Assembly (NCBI GenBank): GCA_021776525.1
Contig: JAJFFT010000006.1
Span: 620,001 to 684,000, forward strand
Length of the DNA stretch: 64,000 nucleotides
DNA from: Robiginitomaculum sp.
Lineage (GTDB): Bacteria; Pseudomonadota; Alphaproteobacteria; Caulobacterales; Maricaulaceae
Reading direction: 5' to 3'
Part shown: piece by piece, positions 34,663-42,393 of the stretch
Layout: every line of letters starts with the position of its first letter
Numbering within the stretch: position 1 is the stretch's first letter
Notes under the pieces: model-generated
The model's database searches: none
What the model was told of the DNA's origin: nothing
The model's input: the letters and a program-made list of their open reading frames with translations, nothing else
Position numbers and translations under genes: made by a program

Positions 34663-35409
34663 ATGATCCTGCGCCGCGTCATCAAGCATTTTCGTAATCA
34701 GGAATGGACCGCGATTTTTCTTGATTTCCTGATCGTCGTGGTCGGGGTGTTTGTTGGGTTGCAGGTACAAAACTGGAATGAGCGGCGCGGTGATCGGGAG
34801 GAATATAACCGGGCACTTGACCGCCTTGATGTTGAGATCAACACCAATCTTGCCATGCTCGATACATTTGATCCCCAAGTTATAAAATCTCTGCAAATCG
34901 TCGGAAATGCCTTTGACGTCTTGCAATCTTGTATTGATAGCAAAGAAAACCGTAAAACGATTGAAGACAATTTTGATTATCTTCAATTCACCTTCGGGCT
35001 GCATTTACAGCGCAATGCATTGAAGGATCTGACCGAAAACCCAACGTTGCTAGCGCAACAATCAATCACGGAACGCAAACGTTTTGCTGAAATGCTATTT
35101 AATTTCGATTTTCTGCAACAAGAATCTGATTTTCTTGAAAATCAGCCACACAAAAATATTCTGGCTGATATCTCGATCATTAGTGTTGGAGCCATGAAAA
35201 AGTTTTCTGCCCAATATTACGGTTATGAGTATTCGAATTCAGGAAGACGAATGTTTTTAAATGTCCCGATTGATGAAGCTTGCCAAAACAATCAACTGAT
35301 CAAAAACTTTTATCTTTGGGAGGCGCTCCAGTCGGAGTTCCCAGATTTATCAAAAAAACTTCGCCACGAACTTGAAAAAACAAAAGTCCTCTTAGAGACC
35401 CGCAAATGA
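34663..35409 (+). CDS. Membrane-anchored protein of the DUF6090-like group
   Basis: I start this at the ATG at 34663 (MILRRVIKHFRNQEW), giving 248 residues. The longer frame back to 34501 covers the SDR terminator. One membrane helix, TAIFLDFLIVVVGVFVGLQV, is followed at once by QNWNERRGDREEYN and a long helical region. The N-terminal plan (basic residues, one helix, W-N-E-R) matches the DUF6090-like family, of unknown function. The C-terminal part is Lys/Phe/Asn-rich and lower in GC. It ends 10 nt before the helicase gene. Confidence 0.7.
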   Translation: MILRRVIKHFRNQEWTAIFLDFLIVVVGVFVGLQVQNWNERRGDREEYNRALDRLDVEINTNLAMLDTFDPQVIKSLQIVGNAFDVLQSCIDSKENRKTIEDNFDYLQFTFGLHLQRNALKDLTENPTLLAQQSITERKRFAEMLFNFDFLQQESDFLENQPHKNILADISIISVGAMKKFSAQYYGYEYSNSGRRMFLNVPIDEACQNNQLIKNFYLWEALQSEFPDLSKKLRHELEKTKVLLETRK

Positions 35410-35419
35410 CCCTGAGTCC

Positions 35420-36748
35420 ATGAGCAAAGCCCCGCCAGTATCCTCCATAAATCACGATATCTATGCGCCCGTTATGGATGTGCTGGAAAATAGTCGCGCC
35501 AATGTCTATCTGACGGGGCGGGCCGGGACAGGCAAAACCACCTTGTTAAAATCCTTTGTGGCCCGCCACCGTGAAACGACGGCGGTTCTGGCACCGACCG
35601 GCATTGCCGCGGTTAATGCTGGTGGCCAGACCGTGCACTCGTTTTTTCGTCTACCGCCGCGATTGATCGAACCATCGGATGTTAAACGTATTCGCTATGC
35701 CCGGGCGCTGCGAGCCATTGATACGCTTGTAATCGACGAAGTGTCGATGATCCGCGCTGATGTAATGGCGGCGATTGATCTCTCACTGCGGCTTAACCGT
35801 GATGTGGATGCCCCTTTTGGCGGGGTGCAAATGGTGTTGGTTGGCGATCCCTATCAGCTCCCCCCGGTGATCGAACAGGGCCTTTCGGGCTATCTGGAAG
35901 AAACCCATGGGGGCAGCTATTTCTTTTCGCCGCCGGCCTTTCGGGACGGCAATTTTCGGCTGATTGAACTGACCGAAGTGTTTCGCCAGTCCGACCCGGT
36001 GTTTCTGGATATTCTGGCCGGGGTACGCAGCGGCGAAATGGACCAAAATCAGAACGAAATTCTTTCGGCTCAGGTCAGCGCACTGGATCCGGTAAGCGCC
36101 AGCCAGACCCATGTGGTGCTGACCGGCACCAACAAGGCCGCCTTTGATATCAATCATCGCCGCCTTGAGGCTTTGCCCGGCAATGCCATGGCCTATGAGG
36201 CACGGGTCAATGGTGAGTTTGATCAACGTCTGTTTCCCACTGAATCACCGCTTTATCTGAAGCCCAAGGCGCGGGTGATGATGTTGAAAAACGATCCGGA
36301 CAAACGTTGGGTGAATGGCACATTGGCGACCATTACCCGGATCGCGCAAAATTCCATGTATATTGATATTGATGGCGCAGAACACGAGGTTGAACCGGCC
36401 AGTTGGGAACGCATTAAATACGGCTATGATGATACAAAAAAAGAGCTGAAAAAGGATGTGGTCGGGACGTTCAAACAATACCCTTTGCGGCTGGCCTGGG
36501 CACTGACCATCCACAAATCGCAAGGCCAGACGCTGGACAAGGTTTATATTGATCTGCGCCGTGGTCTTTTTGCCCATGGGCAGGCCTATGTGGCGCTCAG
36601 CCGTTGTCGCACGCTGGAGGGGTTGGCGCTATCGCGACCCTTGCAGGCGCGTGATCTTAATATGGATCGTCGGGCTTTGGCCTTGGGGCGGTTATCAGAT
36701 GTACACGAATATCCGGGCTGTCGTATGGCGGTTCTGGAGGAGGAATGA
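35420..36748 (+). CDS. Pif1/RecD2-like superfamily 1 helicase
   Basis: A 442-residue SF1B-type helicase. Walker A is LTGRAGTGKTTLLK (residues ~29-42), motif Ia is LAPTGIAAVNAGGQTVHSFF, Walker B is TLVIDEVSMI, motif III is VLVGDPYQLPPV, and near the C-terminus WALTIHKSQGQTLDKVYIDL and AYVALSRCRTLEGL are motifs V and VI. This is the arrangement of bacterial Pif1-like 5'-3' helicases without an extra accessory domain. It may work on replication forks or G-quadruplexes; no specific role is shown. DUF3088 follows 4 nt later. Confidence 0.92.
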   Translation: MSKAPPVSSINHDIYAPVMDVLENSRANVYLTGRAGTGKTTLLKSFVARHRETTAVLAPTGIAAVNAGGQTVHSFFRLPPRLIEPSDVKRIRYARALRAIDTLVIDEVSMIRADVMAAIDLSLRLNRDVDAPFGGVQMVLVGDPYQLPPVIEQGLSGYLEETHGGSYFFSPPAFRDGNFRLIELTEVFRQSDPVFLDILAGVRSGEMDQNQNEILSAQVSALDPVSASQTHVVLTGTNKAAFDINHRRLEALPGNAMAYEARVNGEFDQRLFPTESPLYLKPKARVMMLKNDPDKRWVNGTLATITRIAQNSMYIDIDGAEHEVEPASWERIKYGYDDTKKELKKDVVGTFKQYPLRLAWALTIHKSQGQTLDKVYIDLRRGLFAHGQAYVALSRCRTLEGLALSRPLQARDLNMDRRALALGRLSDVHEYPGCRMAVLEEE

Positions 36749-36752
36749 CAGG

Positions 36753-37097
36753 ATGAAAGATACTCTTTATTTGCTGGCTCCGGGTTTTGCGGACAATGAC
36801 CGGCGCGAATTTTGTCCCGAATGCGCTGAAATGTGGGGTGTGTTGTCCTATTTCCCGGCCATTAAGGAGGCATTGGATATCTGTTATCAGCCGATCGAGC
36901 GCCCTCGTGCCGATCTGGTTTCGCGTCTGGGCGAGCGGCATCAGAATTGTCCAACGCTTATCCTTGCCGATGACGCAGATGCGGGGCCGCAGGCGCGGGT
37001 CCGCGAAGCTGGCGGATACAGGTTCATCAACAATGCCCGCGATATCGCCAAATATTTTGCCCACCGGTATGGCACGCCTTACCCGCGCGGCTCTTGA
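36753..37097 (+). CDS. DUF3088 protein
   Basis: A 114-residue soluble protein starting at the ATG at 36753 after GGAGGAGGAATGACAGG. The sequence MKDTLYLLAPGFADNDRREF with the CPECAE motif and IERPRADLVSRLGERHQNCP matches DUF3088, which resembles a thioredoxin-like fold carrying a C-x-x-C (residues ~23-26). Its function is unknown. It is the last gene of a helicase-DUF3088 pair and is convergent with the SEL1 operon. Confidence 0.8.
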   Translation: MKDTLYLLAPGFADNDRREFCPECAEMWGVLSYFPAIKEALDICYQPIERPRADLVSRLGERHQNCPTLILADDADAGPQARVREAGGYRFINNARDIAKYFAHRYGTPYPRGS

Positions 37098-37105
37098 GTT
37101 ATGGC

Positions 37106-37339
37106 CTAAATCAGCATTTCCAGCGGCAGCAAATCCGGATGGTGGGTTTCAGGCTTATTGCGTACCAAAAGCCGCAAAAGGGTGGGGATGAAAAACAGAA
37201 TCAACCCGATCCGAACAACCGATCCGATGCCGGTCACGCCGGTCAACGACAATGCGGGTGCAAGAAAAAACAACATTATCAATACGGCCAGCGTGATCAG
37301 AGCATTGCCGGTAAAGGGCGCATCGGCAAAGGCGTTCAA
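37106..37339 (-). CDS. Small two-helix membrane protein after the SEL1 operon
   Basis: A 77-residue frame with two hydrophobic spans, ALITLAVLIMLFFLAPALSL and VVRIGLILFFIPTLLRLLV, and a polar tail. It begins at a TTG at 37339, 22 nt past the stop of the SEL1-repeat gene at 37362, so it could be the seventh operon gene. The reading frame extends a little upstream, and the true start may differ. No family is recognised. Confidence 0.45.
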   Translation of the reverse strand: MNAFADAPFTGNALITLAVLIMLFFLAPALSLTGVTGIGSVVRIGLILFFIPTLLRLLVRNKPETHHPDLLPLEMLI

Positions 37340-37361
37340 GCGCTGGGTTATTGGGGCAAAT

Positions 37362-38786
37362 CTATTGCTCGCACGGTTTCAAGAAGAAATTGCGATCACT
37401 GTCATCACCGCCAGTCACAACAACTTTCAACACCTCTGGCTTAACCTGTTCCAGCATCAACCACCCATCGACCCAATTCGCCGGATGAACTTCGACATTG
37501 GTGTCATCAAGCGCGGTATAGGGCGCGGGCCCTTCTTCAAAGCCGTCAAACATAATGGTCGCGGCGGTATTGCCGATAATGGTGGCAATCAGCTCATTGC
37601 CTTTAAAGCTAAAAGTGGCATACCCACGGCCATCATGGTCGGCACAGGCATTGCCTAACAGGTCTGTGCTTTCCCGATAACCGCCTTTGCCATCCTCTTC
37701 GACCACGCCCCATTTGCCGACAATCCAATTTGGTTTTTGAGGGACCTTTAAGGCTTGCGGCGTTATGCCAGCCTCATTTTTTAACGCATTCAATTTTCCT
37801 AAGGCGTCGCTGCGAACATATTGCCAGTCATTATCAATTAAAATGGCATCATCGCCGACACGATCCATGATATCCTGATAGAGATTTGCGGCGCGTTGCC
37901 GATCCTGCGTCACACCAAGACCAACATCATAGGCTTTGGCCAGTTCCAGCTCTGCCTTGAAATGTCCCAATTTCATGGCGCGCATATAATACATGGCGGC
38001 CTGACCATGATCCGCATTATTCAAATAAGCGATGGCGGCGGCATATACGTTATCCATACCGCCTTGTGCAGCGGCCTTTAAGGCCCACTTAATATGTTGA
38101 TCTTTCTTCCACTGGCGTTGAGCGCTCTCATTTGCTGGCCAGTCTTTTAGGTTCTCTTTGGAGAAAATTTTTTGCGTCACTGCCGGACCACCATAGCGGA
38201 ACATAATGCCATAGGCGATTTGCGCCGGGGCATAGCCCTGATCGGCTGATAACTTTAGCCATTTAGCCTGATAGCGATAGCGCTCAAGTTTGTCTGAAAA
38301 ACCAGAACCCAACTTTCTCATTTCGAATTGGGCCATGGCATTGCCGTTTTGTGCCGCCTTTTCAATAAACTCACGCCCTTCCTTTATTTGCTCTTCATTG
38401 CCGGCGCGGCGAATTAATTTAGCGAACTCGATTTTGCCTTCAATCATATTGTTATCCAGATACGGTTGCAGGATTTTCTGGATCAGAGCGTAATTTTTAA
38501 CATCATAGGCATTTTTAATAGCCTTTTTATGCCAGGCCCAAGCTGTGGGCACGGATTGCGTTACACTATACCCACCAAGATAGAGATTACCGACCAGCCA
38601 TTGCGCCTCGATAAACCCGGGCTTGGCATAGCTGTTGGCGTGGAGTAGCAAGATTTTGTAGGCCTTGGCATAGTCCTGCGCCTGATAGGCCTTGAAGCCA
38701 TCCTCCATGGTCTCTTGCGCAAGGGCGGATGTTCCGGTCAGCGTTAATGCTAAGCCAATAACGAGTTTTATTAAAATTGACTTCAT
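37362..38786 (-). CDS. Exported SEL1-repeat protein with C-terminal beta domain
   Basis: A 474-residue protein with a signal peptide ending TGTSALAQE. The first part is a series of about seven helical SEL1-type repeats (for example AKAYKILLLHANSYAKPGF, AQIAYGIMFRYGGP, AELELAKAYDVGLGV). The last ~125 residues are non-repetitive and beta-rich, starting WIVGKWGVVEEDG and ending FFLKPCEQ, with two cysteines (NAC and KPC) that could bond in the periplasm. The start of that region resembles lipocalin-like domains. SEL1 repeats serve as protein-protein scaffolds. It is the sixth gene in the operon, 4 nt after the preceding stop. Confidence 0.85.
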   Translation of the reverse strand: MKSILIKLVIGLALTLTGTSALAQETMEDGFKAYQAQDYAKAYKILLLHANSYAKPGFIEAQWLVGNLYLGGYSVTQSVPTAWAWHKKAIKNAYDVKNYALIQKILQPYLDNNMIEGKIEFAKLIRRAGNEEQIKEGREFIEKAAQNGNAMAQFEMRKLGSGFSDKLERYRYQAKWLKLSADQGYAPAQIAYGIMFRYGGPAVTQKIFSKENLKDWPANESAQRQWKKDQHIKWALKAAAQGGMDNVYAAAIAYLNNADHGQAAMYYMRAMKLGHFKAELELAKAYDVGLGVTQDRQRAANLYQDIMDRVGDDAILIDNDWQYVRSDALGKLNALKNEAGITPQALKVPQKPNWIVGKWGVVEEDGKGGYRESTDLLGNACADHDGRGYATFSFKGNELIATIIGNTAATIMFDGFEEGPAPYTALDDTNVEVHPANWVDGWLMLEQVKPEVLKVVVTGGDDSDRNFFLKPCEQ

Positions 38787-38790
38787 GATC

Positions 38791-39486
38791 CTATTCCAGA
38801 CCTTTCAGACCTTGCACCGCATCGCGCCAGCCGGCATCAGCGGATTTTTGCATCCATGATTTTGCGGCCATCAAGTCCTCATCCACGTCCAGGCCGTATT
38901 GATAACGAATGGCCAGCTTGTACATGGCGGCGGGCTGGCCCTGATCAGCCGCCGTTTTTAGCCATTTCAGCGCGGCGCTCTGGTCGGTGCCATAAAGCTT
39001 GTCTGCGCCCAGATAGTCCTCGGCAATAAGAAAGGCGGCTTCGCCGGAAAGGGGATAGGTCAAGCCGCTTAAGGTCTGGTGCTGTTCGTCCATGGCGTTT
39101 TGCGCCGCATTTTCCAGCCAGTCTCGATATATGGCCTTGTCTGCATCAGAGGCGTGCCCTTCAGCACTTTTAATATGGGCCACATAGACTTGCGCATGGA
39201 CATTGCCGGCCTGCGCCAGCTTTTGCAAAGCTTCATCACTTTTTGCGCCAGACAACAGCGCCTTTTGAAAGGCGGCGCGTGGATCGCCCGCTGTTACGGC
39301 CTTTTGCAGTTTATCCTTGTCGGCTTTCAGCTTGCGCCGCACTTGCCCTTCAAGCTTTTTCATCGCGGCTTCATCGTTCTGCGCAGCTTTTTGCACGGTG
39401 TCTTGTGTGCTTTGCGTGTCTGCACTGCCACCACAGGCCGTGAGCACAAGTCCGGTTATCAGGGGCATCCATAAGTGTTTCATCAT
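38791..39486 (-). CDS. SEL1-repeat lipoprotein
   Basis: A 231-residue lipoprotein: the signal MKHLWMPLITGLVLTAC has a VLTAC lipobox. A long charged coiled-coil-like segment with many Lys/Asp (KLEGQVRRKLKADKDKLQKA) is followed by SEL1 repeats, the clearest being ALKWLKTAADQGQPAAMYKL and AKSWMQKSADAGWRDAVQGL. It is the fifth gene of the operon and the only one with a lipobox. It may anchor the system to a membrane. Confidence 0.82.
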   Translation of the reverse strand: MMKHLWMPLITGLVLTACGGSADTQSTQDTVQKAAQNDEAAMKKLEGQVRRKLKADKDKLQKAVTAGDPRAAFQKALLSGAKSDEALQKLAQAGNVHAQVYVAHIKSAEGHASDADKAIYRDWLENAAQNAMDEQHQTLSGLTYPLSGEAAFLIAEDYLGADKLYGTDQSAALKWLKTAADQGQPAAMYKLAIRYQYGLDVDEDLMAAKSWMQKSADAGWRDAVQGLKGLE

Positions 39487-39503
39487 TTGTCCTTTTCGCG
39501 CGG

Positions 39504-40316
39504 TTATTCTTCCAGCCAGTTATAGATAAAGTCCGGGATTTGGTCATGATTGTATTTGTCCAGGCGTTTCAGCCCGCCAAAATAAATACGTTTCACAGTG
39601 GTGAATTCGGCTTCTGTCAGGCCTTCATTTGCTACGCCATAACGCGCCGAAAGTTCTTCGCGCAAGGGTTTATAGGCATTGCTGATTTTAGATTTTTCCC
39701 AGCTTGGCTGAAATTTTATGGCGACGAATTCCTCAATACCATCGCGCTTTTTTGGATCTTGGTCATAGATCTGCACCAATTGCTTCATGGGCGGAGCGGC
39801 TAGCCCCCAAAAAGCATCTGATGGCTCGTTTCTGGGGGTTTTCTGGCATTGCGTATAAAACCGGGTGGTCTGTTCTCGGAAATCGAAAAATGGATTCGCC
39901 GGTTCCAGCTCTTTTGAAACCGATCTAAATAAAGCCATGGCACTTTTCACAACACCGCAAGCCTCATCGTTTTTAACCCCAAGGCGCACCGCATTCCATT
40001 TTGCCTGATGGTAAGCGGCACTGGCCGCATAAAGCATCCAATGGTCCAGCTCGTTGTTCTGGGACCATGAAATCGTCTTCCCGTCTTTTTTGGCCTGTTC
40101 GATTATTACGGCCAGGGGCTGGCCATGATTATAGGCGAATATTTTTGCCTCCCCGCAGGCATTTTCCAGCTCTGGGATCGGCGCGGAATTGATGGGGCCA
40201 ATACAGGTTTCATACGTGGAGGGGACTTCCAACTCGTCGGCAAAGGCTGTTGATGACAGGCATAGTCCAAGCGTGAGAATAAGAGAGGCGCGGGCGAATT
40301 TGTGAGGGGCAACCAT
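39504..40316 (-). CDS. Exported hypothetical protein within the SEL1 operon
   Basis: A 270-residue protein beginning at the ATG at 40316, 10 nt after the preceding SEL1 gene; a start 54 nt further upstream would overlap that gene. The signal peptide ends LSSTAFADEL. The mature protein has cysteine pairs (ETCIGP, ENACGE, DEACGV, YTQCQK) and no clear SEL1 repeats. I recognise no domain. It is the fourth gene of a six-gene block of exported proteins, so it probably works with the repeat proteins on either side. Confidence 0.7.
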   Translation of the reverse strand: MVAPHKFARASLILTLGLCLSSTAFADELEVPSTYETCIGPINSAPIPELENACGEAKIFAYNHGQPLAVIIEQAKKDGKTISWSQNNELDHWMLYAASAAYHQAKWNAVRLGVKNDEACGVVKSAMALFRSVSKELEPANPFFDFREQTTRFYTQCQKTPRNEPSDAFWGLAAPPMKQLVQIYDQDPKKRDGIEEFVAIKFQPSWEKSKISNAYKPLREELSARYGVANEGLTEAEFTTVKRIYFGGLKRLDKYNHDQIPDFIYNWLEE

Positions 40317-40326
40317 CGCCAGCCCG

Positions 40327-40968
40327 TTATTCCACGCCGAGTTGTTCAAGGGCGGCAATGGCATCGCCATAGCCCTGGTCGGCGGCTTTTTTAATCCAGC
40401 TTATGCCCGTATCCGTATCGGCTTCCCGGCCTTGCCCGTTATAATACATCACCCCCAAATTGTGTTGGGCGGCGGCATAGCCCTGATCGGCTGCGGCTGT
40501 GTACCATTTCAGGGCTTGGCTGTCGGACTGTTCTACCCCTTCACCTTTGTCATACATGAATGCGAGATTGTATTGCGCTTCCAACATGCCTTGCTCGGCG
40601 GCTTTTTCATACCAATAGGCGGCGGTTTTTGAGGACTTTTCAACGCCCTGAGCATTGTCATACATCAGGCCAAGATTGTATTGCGAATGCTTCATGCCCT
40701 GTTTGGCGGCGGCTGTGTACCATTTGAACGCCAGAGCATCAGATTGCTCTACGCCTGTGCCGTTATCATAAAATACGCCCAGATTATGCTGGGCCTCTAT
40801 ATTGCCTGCTTGGGCCGCCTTTTCGAACCATTTTGCCGCTTTGGCATAATCTTTGGCTTGGTAGGCCTTGATGGCGTTTTCATAGGGGCCAGCAAAGGCC
40901 GACACGGGTAACAGCCCACATAGTGCGGCAACCATCATGCCCATGACCCATTTGTGTATGATTTTCAT
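40327..40968 (-). CDS. Exported SEL1-repeat protein, 213 residues
   Basis: A signal peptide (ending PVSAFAGPYE) is followed by about five regular SEL1 repeats of 36 residues with the pattern AA..G...AQ.NLG..Y..G.GV, such as ALKWYTAAADQGYAAAQHNL. The repeats are nearly uninterrupted, making this a pure scaffold. The beginning GPYENAIKAYQAKDYAKA is shared with the 468-residue paralogue upstream (GPYEDAAKASRAKEYSKA), indicating duplication. It is the third gene of the operon. Confidence 0.9.
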   Translation of the reverse strand: MKIIHKWVMGMMVAALCGLLPVSAFAGPYENAIKAYQAKDYAKAAKWFEKAAQAGNIEAQHNLGVFYDNGTGVEQSDALAFKWYTAAAKQGMKHSQYNLGLMYDNAQGVEKSSKTAAYWYEKAAEQGMLEAQYNLAFMYDKGEGVEQSDSQALKWYTAAADQGYAAAQHNLGVMYYNGQGREADTDTGISWIKKAADQGYGDAIAALEQLGVE

Positions 40969-40986
40969 AGCTTTGTCCTACTCATT

Positions 40987-42393
40987 TTATCGACTCACAT
41001 TCGAGCCAAGGCAGCGCGTTGGCGGTTTGTAGCTATAAGTGTGATACTGGCCACTACGCCGGGCGGCTTCCAGATTTCCGCGATAGGCCAATTTATCACA
41101 CTCGCGCTTTTGGCGGGCCACTCTGGCTTTAATTGCGTCCAAATTGGCCACCATCTGATCCCAGCGGGCCTCTCTCATAGCTTTATCTTTATAGAATTTA
41201 AGCACGGATTTGGCATCAGAATTGCCCATGTCAGCGGCGACCTGATAGAGCTGTAAGGCTTTTTCCTTGTCCTGTTCCACACCGTGTCCATCATCATACA
41301 TGGTGGCAAACATATAGACGCCCTCGGGGTCGTCTTCATAAACAGCGCTGGTATACAGACGGTAGGCCTCGGTATAATTGCGGGGCATGCCAAGCCCGTA
41401 ATTATACATATCGCCCAAAGCCACCATGGCCTCGGAATTCTCCCGACTAACGGCCAGCTCATACCAGGCTTTTGCCTGTTTATAGTCCTGTACGTTTTTG
41501 GCGCCTTTATAGACATGGCCCAGATTGACCATGGCGGCGACATCGCCAGCCAAGGCGCGTTTTTTCCATACTGTGATGGCGCCCTTATAGTCTTTTTTCA
41601 AGTAAGCGATATAAGCCTCATCGCCCAGCTTATCATTGGTAATGCCTAACGCTTCCAGTTTCTCTTTGGCATAGTCACTGCCCATGGCGGCGGCTTGTTT
41701 ATAAAGCTCAATACCTTGTTTTTTATCGGTATTTACACCCTTGCCATAATAGTACATTTCGCCCAGAAAGGCGCGGCCCTTGGCATCGCCATTATCGGCG
41801 GCATCGGCATAAAGCTTGGCGGCTTTACGATAATCCTTTTTTGTCCCTTCTCCGTTTTCATACATGATGCCCAGGGATGTCCGACCTGAATTATTGCCGT
41901 AATCAGCCGATTTTTGGTACCATTTCAGCGCCTTGGCATAGGACCTTTTGACCCCATCAGCATTTTTATAGGCATAGCCCACATCATAGGCGGCTTTCTT
42001 GTGGCCTTGCTTGGCGGCGGCCAGATACCAGGTAAATGCCGCTTTATGGTCCTTAGGTGTTCCATCCCCGAAATAGTATAATTTGGCCAATTCATACTGG
42101 CTGTCCACATCACCATTACGGGCGGAGCGATCATACCAGTAAAATGCTTTTTCGTAGGATTTCTCTACGCCCTGCCCCTTGCGATAAAACGTGCCCATAT
42201 ACCATTGCGCATCATCATTATCAGCTTCGGCCAAGGGCCGGAAAAGGGCAACGGCCTTGCTATACTCTTTGGCACGAGAGGCCTTTGCGGCATCTTCATA
42301 GGGGCCGGATAAAGCCGCCGTTGGTATAAGGGCGCACAGCATGAATATTAGCGCCCCTGCGCCCCATTTTCTTACCTGATATGTGATTGTCAT
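40987..42393 (-). CDS. Exported SEL1-repeat protein, 468 residues
   Basis: The start is the ATG at 42393, which overlaps the TGA of the upstream gene (ATGA) with GGAG 6 nt before it. A signal peptide is followed by about ten SEL1 repeats (for example KAFYWYDRSARNGDVDSQYEL, AIELYKQAAAMGSDYAKEK-type units) and a C-terminal non-repeat tail (KRECDKLAYRG, ending near PPTRCLGS) with two cysteines. The start of the mature protein resembles that of the 213-residue gene. It is the second gene of the operon. Confidence 0.87.
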   Translation of the reverse strand: MTITYQVRKWGAGALIFMLCALIPTAALSGPYEDAAKASRAKEYSKAVALFRPLAEADNDDAQWYMGTFYRKGQGVEKSYEKAFYWYDRSARNGDVDSQYELAKLYYFGDGTPKDHKAAFTWYLAAAKQGHKKAAYDVGYAYKNADGVKRSYAKALKWYQKSADYGNNSGRTSLGIMYENGEGTKKDYRKAAKLYADAADNGDAKGRAFLGEMYYYGKGVNTDKKQGIELYKQAAAMGSDYAKEKLEALGITNDKLGDEAYIAYLKKDYKGAITVWKKRALAGDVAAMVNLGHVYKGAKNVQDYKQAKAWYELAVSRENSEAMVALGDMYNYGLGMPRNYTEAYRLYTSAVYEDDPEGVYMFATMYDDGHGVEQDKEKALQLYQVAADMGNSDAKSVLKFYKDKAMREARWDQMVANLDAIKARVARQKRECDKLAYRGNLEAARRSGQYHTYSYKPPTRCLGSNVSR